Assembly: GCA_035286365.1 (NCBI GenBank)
Contig: DATHJZ010000223.1
Coordinates: 1-33,577 of the forward strand
From: CADEED01 sp035286365
Lineage (GTDB): Bacteria > Pseudomonadota > Gammaproteobacteria > Steroidobacterales > Steroidobacteraceae
DNA length: 33,577 nt
Direction of reading: 5' to 3'
The notes under the pieces were generated by a model. It saw only the letters and a program-made list of their open reading frames with translations. It was not told the DNA's origin and did not search any database. The stretch's first letter is position 1, and every line of letters starts with the position of its first letter. Of the stretch, positions 10,601-18,295 are shown in pieces. Made by a program: the position numbers and the translations under genes.

Positions 10601-10757
10601 CTCCGCTCGGGCCGCCGGGCCGCAGCTCGCGCCGGACAACCGTTAAACGGGTCGCATTTGGGGTGCTTTTGGGGAGCGGCGTGCGCCAGCGCACGCCCAA
10701 TCCCGCGATTTGGCGCTAGTTTTAGCCTTCTGTTCAATGGGATGGAACTCCTACGCC

Positions 10758-12896
10758 GTGAGCACCCAGTTCTTCGAACGTCAGGAAGTGCAGCGCAAAT
10801 ACACGCGCTGGCTGGTGCTCGGCTTCATCGCCGCCATCCTGCTGGTCGTCGTGGTCATCAATCTGGTGGTGCTGGTCGGCCTCGGCGGCAACCCGATGTG
10901 GGTTTTGCGCCGCAATCCCGAATACGTCTTCTGGATCTCGATGGCGGTGCTCGCCACCATCCTCTTCGCCTGCTGGCACCGCGCGTCGCAGCTGCGCACC
11001 GGCGGCGGCGCCGTGGCGCGTTCGCTGGGCGGTGTGCACATCAAGGCCGAGGACACCGATCTGGCGCATCGCCGGCTCGTCAACATCGTCGAGGAGATGG
11101 CGATCGCGGCGCGCATCCGCAAGCCGCAAGTCTTCGTGTTGCCGGATGAGGAAGCCATCAACGCCTTCGCGGCCGGCCACTCGCCGGACGAGGCGGCCAT
11201 CGCCGTGACGCAGGGCGCGCTCGACAAGCTCGATCGCGATCAGCTGCAGGCGGTCATCGGCCACGAGTTCAGTCACATTCTCAACGGCGACATGAAGATC
11301 AACATGCGGCTTACCGCGTGGATCTTCGGGCTGTTCGTCATCACCGACATTGCGCGGCGCCTCATGCGTGGCCGCAGCCGCGGCAAGGGCGACGCGCGGC
11401 TCAAGATGGTCGCCTTCGGCATCTTCGTGGCCGGCAGCGTGGGAATGCTGGCGGGCCGTCTGCTGCAGGCGGCGGTCTCGCGCCGGCGCGAGCACCTGGC
11501 AGATGCCTCGGCCGTTCAGTTCACGCGCAATCCTGGCGCGTTGCAGGGCGCGTTCATCGTGATGGCGGCGAACCGCGCCGGCACGCGGTTGATGCATGCC
11601 GGTTCCGCAGGCGTAGCGCACATGTTCTTCGCGGGCAGCGATCCGTCCTGGGCCGACAAGATTGGCGGCGCGTGGTTCGCCACGCATCCGTCGATCGAAG
11701 AACGCGTGCGCGCCGTCGATGGACGCGTGACGCCCTTGAAGTTCCGCACGCTCGTCAGCGACGAGAAACGCAAGATCATCGCAAAGGCCGCACAAGCGAA
11801 TGCCGAGCAGGCCGAAGCCGACAAGGCCAACGCAGCGCAGACCTCCGCGGCCGCCCAGCTGCGCGAAGCGGCGAAACTCGTGCCGGGCGTGGTCGAACTA
11901 CCCGCCGATGCGCTGGCCGGATTGGCGCTGGCCGTCGGCGACGCGGCTACGTCCGCGCCGGACGCGCGCGCCCCGACCAGCATGCCGGCACGGAGCCTTT
12001 CTCTCGCCCCGGAAGTGGAGATGGCCGAGACGCTGCCGTCCGGCGTGCGCCTGGTCGCTGGGCGTGCGCTGCCGCCCGATGTGCTGCGCAATCGCCTGAG
12101 TGCCGAACAACAGTCGTCGATCGACGCGCTGGTCGCGCAGGTGGAAACATCGATCGTCGCGGTGCAGGGCGCATTCGTCGCGGCCATGCTGGCGGCGGAA
12201 CCGGCCAAGTGGCGCACGCAGCTGACGCGGCTCGCACCGCTGCTCGGCATCGAACTATTGAAGGAAACGCAGGCGCAGGTTGCGCGGATCGCGCAGCTGG
12301 CGCCGGCGGCGCGATTGCCGCTGCTCACGGATCTGCTCACGCTGCTCGACAGTCTCGAGCCGGCCGATCGCAAGAAACTGCGCGCGGTGGCGCGCGGGTT
12401 TGCGCCGACCGTCGCAACCGGCGACATGCTGCGTTTCGCAGTGACGCGCCTCATCGAAAAGCGCATGGCCAAGGCGACCGAGGAAACCCCGCCGGTGCCA
12501 TTGCCGGAGCGGTCGGCCGCCGTGTGCGCGCTCTATGCTGCGCTCGCGCAGTGCCGATTCGGCGCGGGCAAGCAGGGACAGAATTCGTACCGTGCCGGCC
12601 TCATGGGCATGCTGCCGCCGCAGAAGTGGGCGCCGTATCCGGAGGCGTTGATCAAGCCTGCGGCACTCGACGCCGCGCTCGCCGCGGTCGCGCAGGTGCA
12701 TCCGACCGGCAAGCGTTCGTTCTCCGAAGGCTTGGCGCGCGTGATTGCGGTCAGCGGCCGGTTGACCGTGCCGCAGGTCGATCTGCTGCGCGCGATCTGC
12801 CTGACCGTCGATTGCCAGGTGCCGCTGCTGCCGATCGACGTCGTGTTCGAAGACGTGGACGTTGCGCCACCGGCCGCTCAGGCCAGCGCGCGATAA
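10758..12896 (+). CDS. HtpX-like M48 membrane metalloprotease with long C-terminal extension
   Basis: With the GTG at 10758 the protein has 712 residues; TTG 10710 and ATG 10737 are in-frame alternatives and the choice is uncertain. Two membrane segments occur at about 18-42 and 56-76. The zinc site HEFSH starts at His169, and the third ligand is Glu245 in EHLADA. Two more hydrophobic stretches lie between about 187 and 240, as in HtpX. M48 proteases degrade misfolded membrane proteins. Ordinary HtpX ends near residue 300; here about 400 further residues follow. They begin with an Ala-rich, Lys/Glu helical linker (about 330-380) and continue as a helical domain I cannot name. The 3' end overlaps the opposing transporter gene by 19 nt. 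Confidence 0.85.
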   Translation: MSTQFFERQEVQRKYTRWLVLGFIAAILLVVVVINLVVLVGLGGNPMWVLRRNPEYVFWISMAVLATILFACWHRASQLRTGGGAVARSLGGVHIKAEDTDLAHRRLVNIVEEMAIAARIRKPQVFVLPDEEAINAFAAGHSPDEAAIAVTQGALDKLDRDQLQAVIGHEFSHILNGDMKINMRLTAWIFGLFVITDIARRLMRGRSRGKGDARLKMVAFGIFVAGSVGMLAGRLLQAAVSRRREHLADASAVQFTRNPGALQGAFIVMAANRAGTRLMHAGSAGVAHMFFAGSDPSWADKIGGAWFATHPSIEERVRAVDGRVTPLKFRTLVSDEKRKIIAKAAQANAEQAEADKANAAQTSAAAQLREAAKLVPGVVELPADALAGLALAVGDAATSAPDARAPTSMPARSLSLAPEVEMAETLPSGVRLVAGRALPPDVLRNRLSAEQQSSIDALVAQVETSIVAVQGAFVAAMLAAEPAKWRTQLTRLAPLLGIELLKETQAQVARIAQLAPAARLPLLTDLLTLLDSLEPADRKKLRAVARGFAPTVATGDMLRFAVTRLIEKRMAKATEETPPVPLPERSAAVCALYAALAQCRFGAGKQGQNSYRAGLMGMLPPQKWAPYPEALIKPAALDAALAAVAQVHPTGKRSFSEGLARVIAVSGRLTVPQVDLLRAICLTVDCQVPLLPIDVVFEDVDVAPPAAQASAR

Positions 12897-13714
12897 ACCA
12901 TCCGGGTTCCCACCAGCAGCAGGAATACGCCGAACGCCTGCGACAGGCGGCGCCGGCTCAGGTGGTGAGAAACGCGCGCGCCAAGTGTCGCCGTCAACAT
13001 CGAGCCGGGGACGATGATCGCAAGTCCCACGAGGCTCACGAACCCCACCGTGGCCCAGGGCAAGGACACCGGCGGCTTCGCCAGTAGATAGCCAAGCGTG
13101 CCGGGGATGCTGATGAAGATGCCGAAGAAGGCCGCCGTGCCCACGGCGCGATGGATGGGATAGCCACACAGATTCAGCGTGGGCACCGTCAAGGTACCGC
13201 CGCCAATTCCCATGATGGCGGAGATTCCCCCGATCAATCCCGCGAGGACTGCGCCACCGGCACCGCCGGGCACGGCGTTCGTGGCGCGCAGGTGGTCGAG
13301 CGGCAGCAGCATCTTGAACGCGACCAGCAATGCGACGGTGCCGAACACGCCCGCCAGCGCGGCGAGCGGCGCGTGCGCCGCGAGCACGCTGCCGAGCGCG
13401 GCGCCGAGCACCATCGGCACGCCCCAGGTCCGCGACAACTCCCAATCGACCGCGCCACGCCGGTGATGGGTGCGTGCGGAACTGATCGAGGTGGGGATGA
13501 TGGCCGCGAGCGAAGTCGCGACGGCGACGTGCATGCGGTATTCCTCCGGCACGCCGGCGAAGCGCAGCAAGTATTCGAGTACCGGCACGGTGACGATGCC
13601 ACCGCCGACGCCGAGCAACCCGGCGGCAAAGCCTGCGACGACTCCCGACACCGCGAGAATGGCGATGAGCGGTAGCAGCTCGGCAAAACCGATGGCGCCG
13701 AATTCCGCGCTCAA
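12878..13714 (-). CDS. TauE/SafE-family membrane transporter
   Basis: This roughly 278-residue polytopic protein has the two internal repeats of the TauE/SafE (DUF81) family, each with a Gly-rich signature: GLLGVGGGIVTVPVL (about 25-40) and MGIGGGTLTVPTL (about 160-172). About eight hydrophobic segments are visible. Members export sulfite, sulfoacetate or other organosulfur anions; the substrate here is unknown. No ATG is available near the N-terminus. A TTG at 13714 overlaps the xdhC stop as TTGA, implying translational coupling with xdhC. The frame stays open far upstream through xdhC, but that part is a shadow. Confidence 0.82.
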   Translation of the reverse strand: MSAEFGAIGFAELLPLIAILAVSGVVAGFAAGLLGVGGGIVTVPVLEYLLRFAGVPEEYRMHVAVATSLAAIIPTSISSARTHHRRGAVDWELSRTWGVPMVLGAALGSVLAAHAPLAALAGVFGTVALLVAFKMLLPLDHLRATNAVPGGAGGAVLAGLIGGISAIMGIGGGTLTVPTLNLCGYPIHRAVGTAAFFGIFISIPGTLGYLLAKPPVSLPWATVGFVSLVGLAIIVPGSMLTATLGARVSHHLSRRRLSQAFGVFLLLVGTRMVYRALA

Positions 13715-14709
13715 GGAATCGTCTGCGCGGTTTCCGAGAACGGACGCCCGGCGCGGCCCGCGAGTACGGCGTGGATCTCGCCGATGATCGACAAGGCGAT
13801 GGATTCCGGGGCGCGTCCGCCGATGTCCAGGCCCACGGGCGCGCGCAGCCGCGCACGCAGTGCGGCGGCATCCGCACCCAGGTCCGAAAGCAGCTTCTCG
13901 CGCCGTCCAGCCGGCCCTAGCAAACCAACGTAGGGCAGGGCAGCACGGCTCAACGCGCGCAGATAGTGCAGGTCGGATTCGAGATGGTGGCTCATGACAA
14001 TCGCGGCGACGTGGTCCGCGAGCCGCACCGCGCTCGCGAGGTCGTGAGGATCCGCATCGATCAACTGCGTCGCCGGCGGAAAACGCTCGGGCGACAGATA
14101 GCCGGCACGGTGATCCACCACCGTGACCCGCCAGCCCAGAAAGGCGGCGAGTTCGGCGACCGGGCGCGCGTCGGGCCCGCCTCCTAACAAAAGTATGCGC
14201 GGCGGCGGCATCACCGTTGCGACGAACAGGTCGACGCCGGGCGGGGTAGCGCCGTTCGCGCCGTTCAGCAGCGCGCGCCCCAGCGGGAAACCGCGGTCGT
14301 TGCTCCCGATCACGAACGCAACGCGCAGCTCGCGCATCGCGAGGAAACTTTGCGCCATGTCCGCCAGCGGTTGCCAGTCGTCCGTGGCCGCAACACGCGT
14401 GAGGAGAATATCCATGGCGCCTTCGCACCCGGCGCCGAGTCCGAACAACTGATCCGTGGTGCTGCGCAGATCGTAGCTCACGATATCGGCAACGCCGGTG
14501 GCGGCAACAGCACGCGCGTGTTCGCGCAGATCACCTTCGAGACATCCACCGGACAGCAATCCGGCGTATTCGCCGTCGCTCGCGATCAACATCTGCGCGC
14601 CGGGCTTGGCGTAGGTTGACCCACCGGTGCGAATCACCGTGGCGAGCACCAGGGGCTCACCGGACTGACGGGCGCGGTCGAACAGCGGTAACAAGCGGTG
14701 GAGCGACAT
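13711..14709 (-). CDS. XdhC/CoxI-family molybdenum-hydroxylase maturation factor
   Basis: This 332-residue protein has the N-terminal XdhC/CoxI domain (ATVIRTGGSTYAKPGAQML, LSGGCLEGDL) and a C-terminal Rossmann domain with LLLGGGPDARPVAEL (about 200). XdhC proteins bind the molybdenum cofactor, promote its sulfuration and deliver it to xanthine-dehydrogenase-type enzymes. None of those catalytic subunits is in the window. The MocA-like gene on the same strand at 9.7 kb fits the same pathway. The gene starts at ATG 14709, divergent from thrA, with a TATATT hexamer 9 nt upstream. Its TGA overlaps the transporter's TTG start. Confidence 0.88.
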   Translation of the reverse strand: MSLHRLLPLFDRARQSGEPLVLATVIRTGGSTYAKPGAQMLIASDGEYAGLLSGGCLEGDLREHARAVAATGVADIVSYDLRSTTDQLFGLGAGCEGAMDILLTRVAATDDWQPLADMAQSFLAMRELRVAFVIGSNDRGFPLGRALLNGANGATPPGVDLFVATVMPPPRILLLGGGPDARPVAELAAFLGWRVTVVDHRAGYLSPERFPPATQLIDADPHDLASAVRLADHVAAIVMSHHLESDLHYLRALSRAALPYVGLLGPAGRREKLLSDLGADAAALRARLRAPVGLDIGGRAPESIALSIIGEIHAVLAGRAGRPFSETAQTIP

Positions 14710-14718
14710 GGAGGGTGA

Positions 14719-14724
14719 AATATA
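14719..14724 (-). promoter_or_regulatory. -10-like hexamer for xdhC
   Basis: On the minus strand this reads TATATT, 9 nt before the xdhC ATG. No clear -35 is found and no Shine-Dalgarno lies between, so a near-leaderless transcript is possible. Confidence 0.3.
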
Positions 14725-14755
14725 TGCGACTTTGAGCGCGCTGCGCTTGCGCGTT

Positions 14756-14802
14756 GAGGGGTGCAACCAGTAGATTTGCCGGGCTTTTTTGCACCTTCCC
14801 TC
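14756..14802 (+). promoter_or_regulatory. Inverted repeat in the thrA leader region
   Basis: GGTGCAA (14760-14766) and TTGCACC (14789-14795) are perfect 7-nt complements around a 22-nt loop. GAGG (14756-14759) and CCTC (14799-14802) extend the stem after a 3-nt bulge. It ends 15 nt before the ATG at 14818. A T-run lies in the loop, not after the stem, so it is not a simple terminator. It might be an mRNA control structure or an operator. Confidence 0.35.
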
Positions 14803-14817
14803 AGGTCTCACGTCGCA

Positions 14818-17319
14818 ATGCCAGCCTCTGACCCCTCCGCCTGGGTCGTACACAAATTCGGCGGTTCTTCGGTCGCTGACGCCGAATGTTTTCGTCGCGT
14901 CGCCAACATTCTCGAATCCTTGGCCCCCGGCCGGCTGGGGGTCGTCTTGTCTGCCTGCCGTGGCGTCACGGACGCGTTGCTCGGCCTGGTCGTGCGCGCC
15001 GAAGCACAGGATGATGCCTGGCGCGGCGATCTCGACGCCATACGCGCGCGACACCACACCATCGCCCAAGCCGTGCTCGCGCCCGCCGCCGTGCAGTTGT
15101 ACATGGCCGGCTTCGATCGCGACCGCCATGACATCGAAGGCATTCTCCACACCGTGAAGCTCACGCGCTCGGCGGCGCAGAACGTGCGCGACCTGATCGC
15201 GGGCTACGGCGAAATCTGGTCGACCAAGCTGTTCCGCGAGTTCTTCGACGCGCGCGCCAAACGCCCGGGCGCGGTGCAGTGGATAGACGCGCGTCAGGCG
15301 GTGGTGGTCGAGTGGGGTCCGCTCGGTCCGGCCGTGCAATGGGACGAATCGCGCGCCAAGTTGCGCGCACTGGTCGGCGACTCTTTCAAAGGCACCCTGA
15401 TAATCACCGGCTTCATAGCTTCCAACCGGCAGGGTGTGCAGACCACGCTGGGGCGCAACGGCAGCGATTTCTCGGGCTCGATCTTCGGTGCGCTGCTCGA
15501 CGCGCGGGAAATCCACATCTGGACGGATGTCGACGGCGTGTTGTCGGCCGATCCGCGCCGCGTGCCGGATGCGAAGGTGATCGATTCGCTGTCGTACAAC
15601 GAGGCCATGGAGCTCGCGTACTTCGGCGCCAAGGTGATCCACCCGCAGACCATGGCGCCGGCCATCGGGCGCGGCATTCCGATCTGGATTCGCAATACGT
15701 TTGCGCCGGAGAAGCCCGGTTCGCTCATCTGCGCGAAACCCGACTCCAAACTACCCGTCAAGGGCATCACCAGCATCGAAAACATCGCGATGGTCAATGT
15801 CGAAGGCGCGGGCATGATAGGCGTGCCCGGCACGGCCCATCGCCTGTTCGGCGCGCTGCGCGAAGAGGGCATCTCCGTCATCCTCATTTCGCAGGGCAGC
15901 TCCGAGCATTCGATCTGCTGTGCGATTCCGGGCAGCGAGGCCGACCGCGCGGCGCGCGTGGTGGCCGCGGCTTTCGATCGCGAAGTCAAGGAAGGCCAGA
16001 TCCAGAGCATCCAGGTCGACCGGGACCTCGCCATCATCGCGGTGGTGGGTGACGGCATGGCCGGCCTGCCGGGCGTTTCGGGCCAGGTGTTCAACGCCCT
16101 GGGTTCCGCGAGCGTGAACGTGCATGCGATCGCGCAGGGCGCCTCCGAACGAAATATTTCGGTCGTCGTGGATGGCAAGGACGCGACGCGCGCGCTGCGC
16201 GCCGTGCATTCGGGCTTCTATCTGTCGCCGCACACCATTTCCATCGGGCTGATCGGTCCCGGCGCGGTGGGCCGCGCGTTGCTCGAGCAGATCGCCGCGG
16301 AAAGCGTGCGCCTGCGCGACGATTTCAAACTCGACCTGCGCCTGCGCGGCATCATGACCAGCAAGAAGATGCTGTTGTCGGAACAGGGCATTTCCCTCGA
16401 GGGCCCAAAAGATAGTTGGCGTGCCGCGCTCGAGGCGAGCCCGACGCCCGCGGACATCGCGGAGTTCGCCGAGCACCTGCACGTCGATCACCTGCCGCAT
16501 ACGGTAATAATCGACTGCACCGCCGACGAGAACGTGGCGCAGCACTACGCCGAGTGGCTGCGCGCCGGCATCCACGTGGTCACGCCGAACAAGAAGGCGA
16601 ACAGCGGTCCGCTCGGCTACTACGAATCGCTCAAGGACGCGCGCCGCGTGGGCAGTTCGTCGTACCTCTACGAGGCGACCGTGGGTGCCGGTCTGCCCGT
16701 GATCTCCACCTTGCGCGACCTGCGCGAGACCGGCGACAAGATTTCGAGCGTCGAGGGCATCTTCTCCGGCACGCTGGCCTATCTATTCAACGTGTACGAT
16801 GGCAAGACGCCGTTCTCGCAGATCGTGCGGGACGCGAAAGCCAAGGGCTACACCGAACCCGATCCGCGCGACGACCTGTCGGGTACGGATTTCGTGCGCA
16901 AGGTCATCATCCTCGGCCGCGAGATGGGCCTGAAGCTCGAGATGAAGGACGTGGCGGTCGAGAGCCTGATTCCACCCGGCCTCGAGAAAGGCAGCAGCGA
17001 CGATTTCCTCAACGCACTTCCCAAGTATGACGGCGAGATGCAGAAGCGCTATGAGTCAGCCCGGGAGCGTGGCAAGGTGCTGCGCTACATGGGCCGCTTG
17101 ACCGCCGATGGCAAAGCCACGGTCGGTGTGGCCGAGCTCGACCGCACGCACGCGTTCGCCAACATCGCGCTGACCGACAACGTCGTGCGCTACGCCACCG
17201 CGCGCTACAACACCAATCCGCTGATCGTGCAGGGCCCGGGCGCGGGACCCGCGGTCACGGCCGCGGGCGTGTTCGCGGATCTGCTGCGCGTCTGCAGTTA
17301 TCTGGGGGCGCACTTGTGA
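14818..17319 (+). CDS. thrA: Bifunctional aspartokinase / homoserine dehydrogenase
   Basis: This 833-residue fusion (E. coli ThrA is 820) carries out the first and third steps from aspartate to threonine. The aspartokinase domain opens with KFGGSSVAD (residues 13-21) and occupies about 10-310. Two ACT domains follow at about 320-465 and normally bind threonine for feedback inhibition. The homoserine dehydrogenase domain begins at about 475, with the NAD(P)-binding GLIGPGAVGRALL at 477. Its catalytic region includes GIFSGTLAYLFN and DPRDDLSGTDFVRK. ATG 14818 is chosen because it falls just before the conserved domain; an in-frame GTG at 14761 would add 19 residues. A MetL role cannot be excluded, but the thrB and thrC neighbours make ThrA far likelier. 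Confidence 0.93.
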   Translation: MPASDPSAWVVHKFGGSSVADAECFRRVANILESLAPGRLGVVLSACRGVTDALLGLVVRAEAQDDAWRGDLDAIRARHHTIAQAVLAPAAVQLYMAGFDRDRHDIEGILHTVKLTRSAAQNVRDLIAGYGEIWSTKLFREFFDARAKRPGAVQWIDARQAVVVEWGPLGPAVQWDESRAKLRALVGDSFKGTLIITGFIASNRQGVQTTLGRNGSDFSGSIFGALLDAREIHIWTDVDGVLSADPRRVPDAKVIDSLSYNEAMELAYFGAKVIHPQTMAPAIGRGIPIWIRNTFAPEKPGSLICAKPDSKLPVKGITSIENIAMVNVEGAGMIGVPGTAHRLFGALREEGISVILISQGSSEHSICCAIPGSEADRAARVVAAAFDREVKEGQIQSIQVDRDLAIIAVVGDGMAGLPGVSGQVFNALGSASVNVHAIAQGASERNISVVVDGKDATRALRAVHSGFYLSPHTISIGLIGPGAVGRALLEQIAAESVRLRDDFKLDLRLRGIMTSKKMLLSEQGISLEGPKDSWRAALEASPTPADIAEFAEHLHVDHLPHTVIIDCTADENVAQHYAEWLRAGIHVVTPNKKANSGPLGYYESLKDARRVGSSSYLYEATVGAGLPVISTLRDLRETGDKISSVEGIFSGTLAYLFNVYDGKTPFSQIVRDAKAKGYTEPDPRDDLSGTDFVRKVIILGREMGLKLEMKDVAVESLIPPGLEKGSSDDFLNALPKYDGEMQKRYESARERGKVLRYMGRLTADGKATVGVAELDRTHAFANIALTDNVVRYATARYNTNPLIVQGPGAGPAVTAAGVFADLLRVCSYLGAHL

Positions 17320-17353
17320 GTGCGACTCTCGGTGCGCATCTGTGAGTACTGCC
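17302..17353 (+). repeat. Diverged 26-nt tandem repeat at the thrA-thrB junction, holding a 9-codon ORF
   Basis: The end of thrA encodes LGAHL-stop followed by GTGAGT. The next 26 nt repeat this with base changes: LGAHL-stop again, followed by GTGAGT, which is the thrB start. A GTG at 17316, overlapping the thrA stop, opens a mini-ORF MSATLGAHL ending at 17345, and that stop overlaps the thrB GTG. All four differences within the LGAHL blocks are synonymous. Confidence 0.55.
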
Positions 17354-18292
17354 CCCGCCGGCAGCGGCAAGGCAACGGCATTCGCGCCGGCCTCGGCGGC
17401 GAACGTGGCCATCGGCTTCGACATCCTCGGGTTTTCAGTGGACGTTCTCGGTGACACGGTCACCGTGGAGCGCACCGACGCGCGCGGCGTGGTCATCACC
17501 GGCTCGACCGGCGTAGTGACCGACATTCCGCGCGATCCGCAGAGGAACACCGCGGGACGCGCCTTGTTGGCCATGCAGCAGGCACTGAACCTGGGCTTCG
17601 GTTTTTCGGCCTCCATCCACAAGGGCATTCCGCTCGGCAGCGGGCTCGGCGGTTCGGCGGCCTCGGCCGTGGCCGCGGTGGTCGCGGCCAACGCACTGCT
17701 CGATGCGCCGCTGTCGAAGCTCGAGCTGCTGCAGTTCGCCATGCAGGGCGAAAAGGTTTCGAGCGGCTCGCTGCACGTCGACAACATAAGCCCGAGTTTG
17801 TTTGGCGGCCTGGTGCTCACCGTCGGCATCGATCATCCACGCGTGAAGCAGATTCCAGTGCCGCCGGGCATCCGCGCCGTCCTTGTCCATCCCCACTTGT
17901 TCCTGTCGACCCGGCAGGCGCGCGGCATCCTGAAGCGCGAAGTCACGATGTCGGACTTCATCTGGCAGACCGCCAATCTCGCGGGGTTCATCTCCGGCTG
18001 TTACACCAACGACCTCGACATGATTCGCGCGTCCTTCGAAGACGTCGTCATCGAGAAGCAGCGCTCGCAGCTCATTCCCGGATTCGATGCCGTGCGCAAT
18101 GCCGCGATAACCAATGGCGCGCTTGGGTGCACGATCTCGGGGGCCGGCCCGACGATGTTCGCCTGGGCGCTCGAAGCCGACGCCGAAAGAGTGCGCGCGG
18201 GCATGGTCGGCGCATTCAAGGCGGCCCGGATGCAGGTGGACGACTGGGTTGTGCCCATCACGACAACTGGCGCGCATCTCGTTGCTTCCTGA
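17342..18292 (+). CDS. thrB: Homoserine kinase
   Basis: This 316-residue GHMP-family kinase phosphorylates homoserine, the fourth step to threonine. The ATP-binding GHMP motif PLGSGLGGSAAS lies at about residues 97-108, the N-terminal block ASAANVAIGFDILGF at about 17-31, and the C-terminal glycine motif GALGCTISGAGPTMFA near 258-273. These match ThrB rather than the unrelated ThrH or fructosamine-like kinases. The GTG start at 17342 lies 22 nt after the thrA stop, inside a small repeat, and likely depends on translational coupling. The stop is 3 nt before thrC. Confidence 0.94.
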   Translation: MSTAPAGSGKATAFAPASAANVAIGFDILGFSVDVLGDTVTVERTDARGVVITGSTGVVTDIPRDPQRNTAGRALLAMQQALNLGFGFSASIHKGIPLGSGLGGSAASAVAAVVAANALLDAPLSKLELLQFAMQGEKVSSGSLHVDNISPSLFGGLVLTVGIDHPRVKQIPVPPGIRAVLVHPHLFLSTRQARGILKREVTMSDFIWQTANLAGFISGCYTNDLDMIRASFEDVVIEKQRSQLIPGFDAVRNAAITNGALGCTISGAGPTMFAWALEADAERVRAGMVGAFKAARMQVDDWVVPITTTGAHLVAS

Positions 18293-18295
18293 CGC

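Noticed and set aside
12255..13877. 540-codon open frame on the minus strand spanning the M48 gene, the transporter and part of xdhC
   Set aside because: It lies antisense to, or out of frame with, three genes with clear family motifs. Long shadow frames are common at this GC content.
14740..14817. Threonine attenuator with leader peptide upstream of thrA
   Set aside because: There is no short ORF rich in Thr/Ile codons and no stem followed by a T-run. Only an isolated inverted repeat is present.
14710..15642. Open minus-strand frame extending xdhC upstream, antisense to thrA
   Set aside because: The translation is Arg/His-rich noise opposite a highly conserved thrA. XdhC homology begins at the ATG at 14709.
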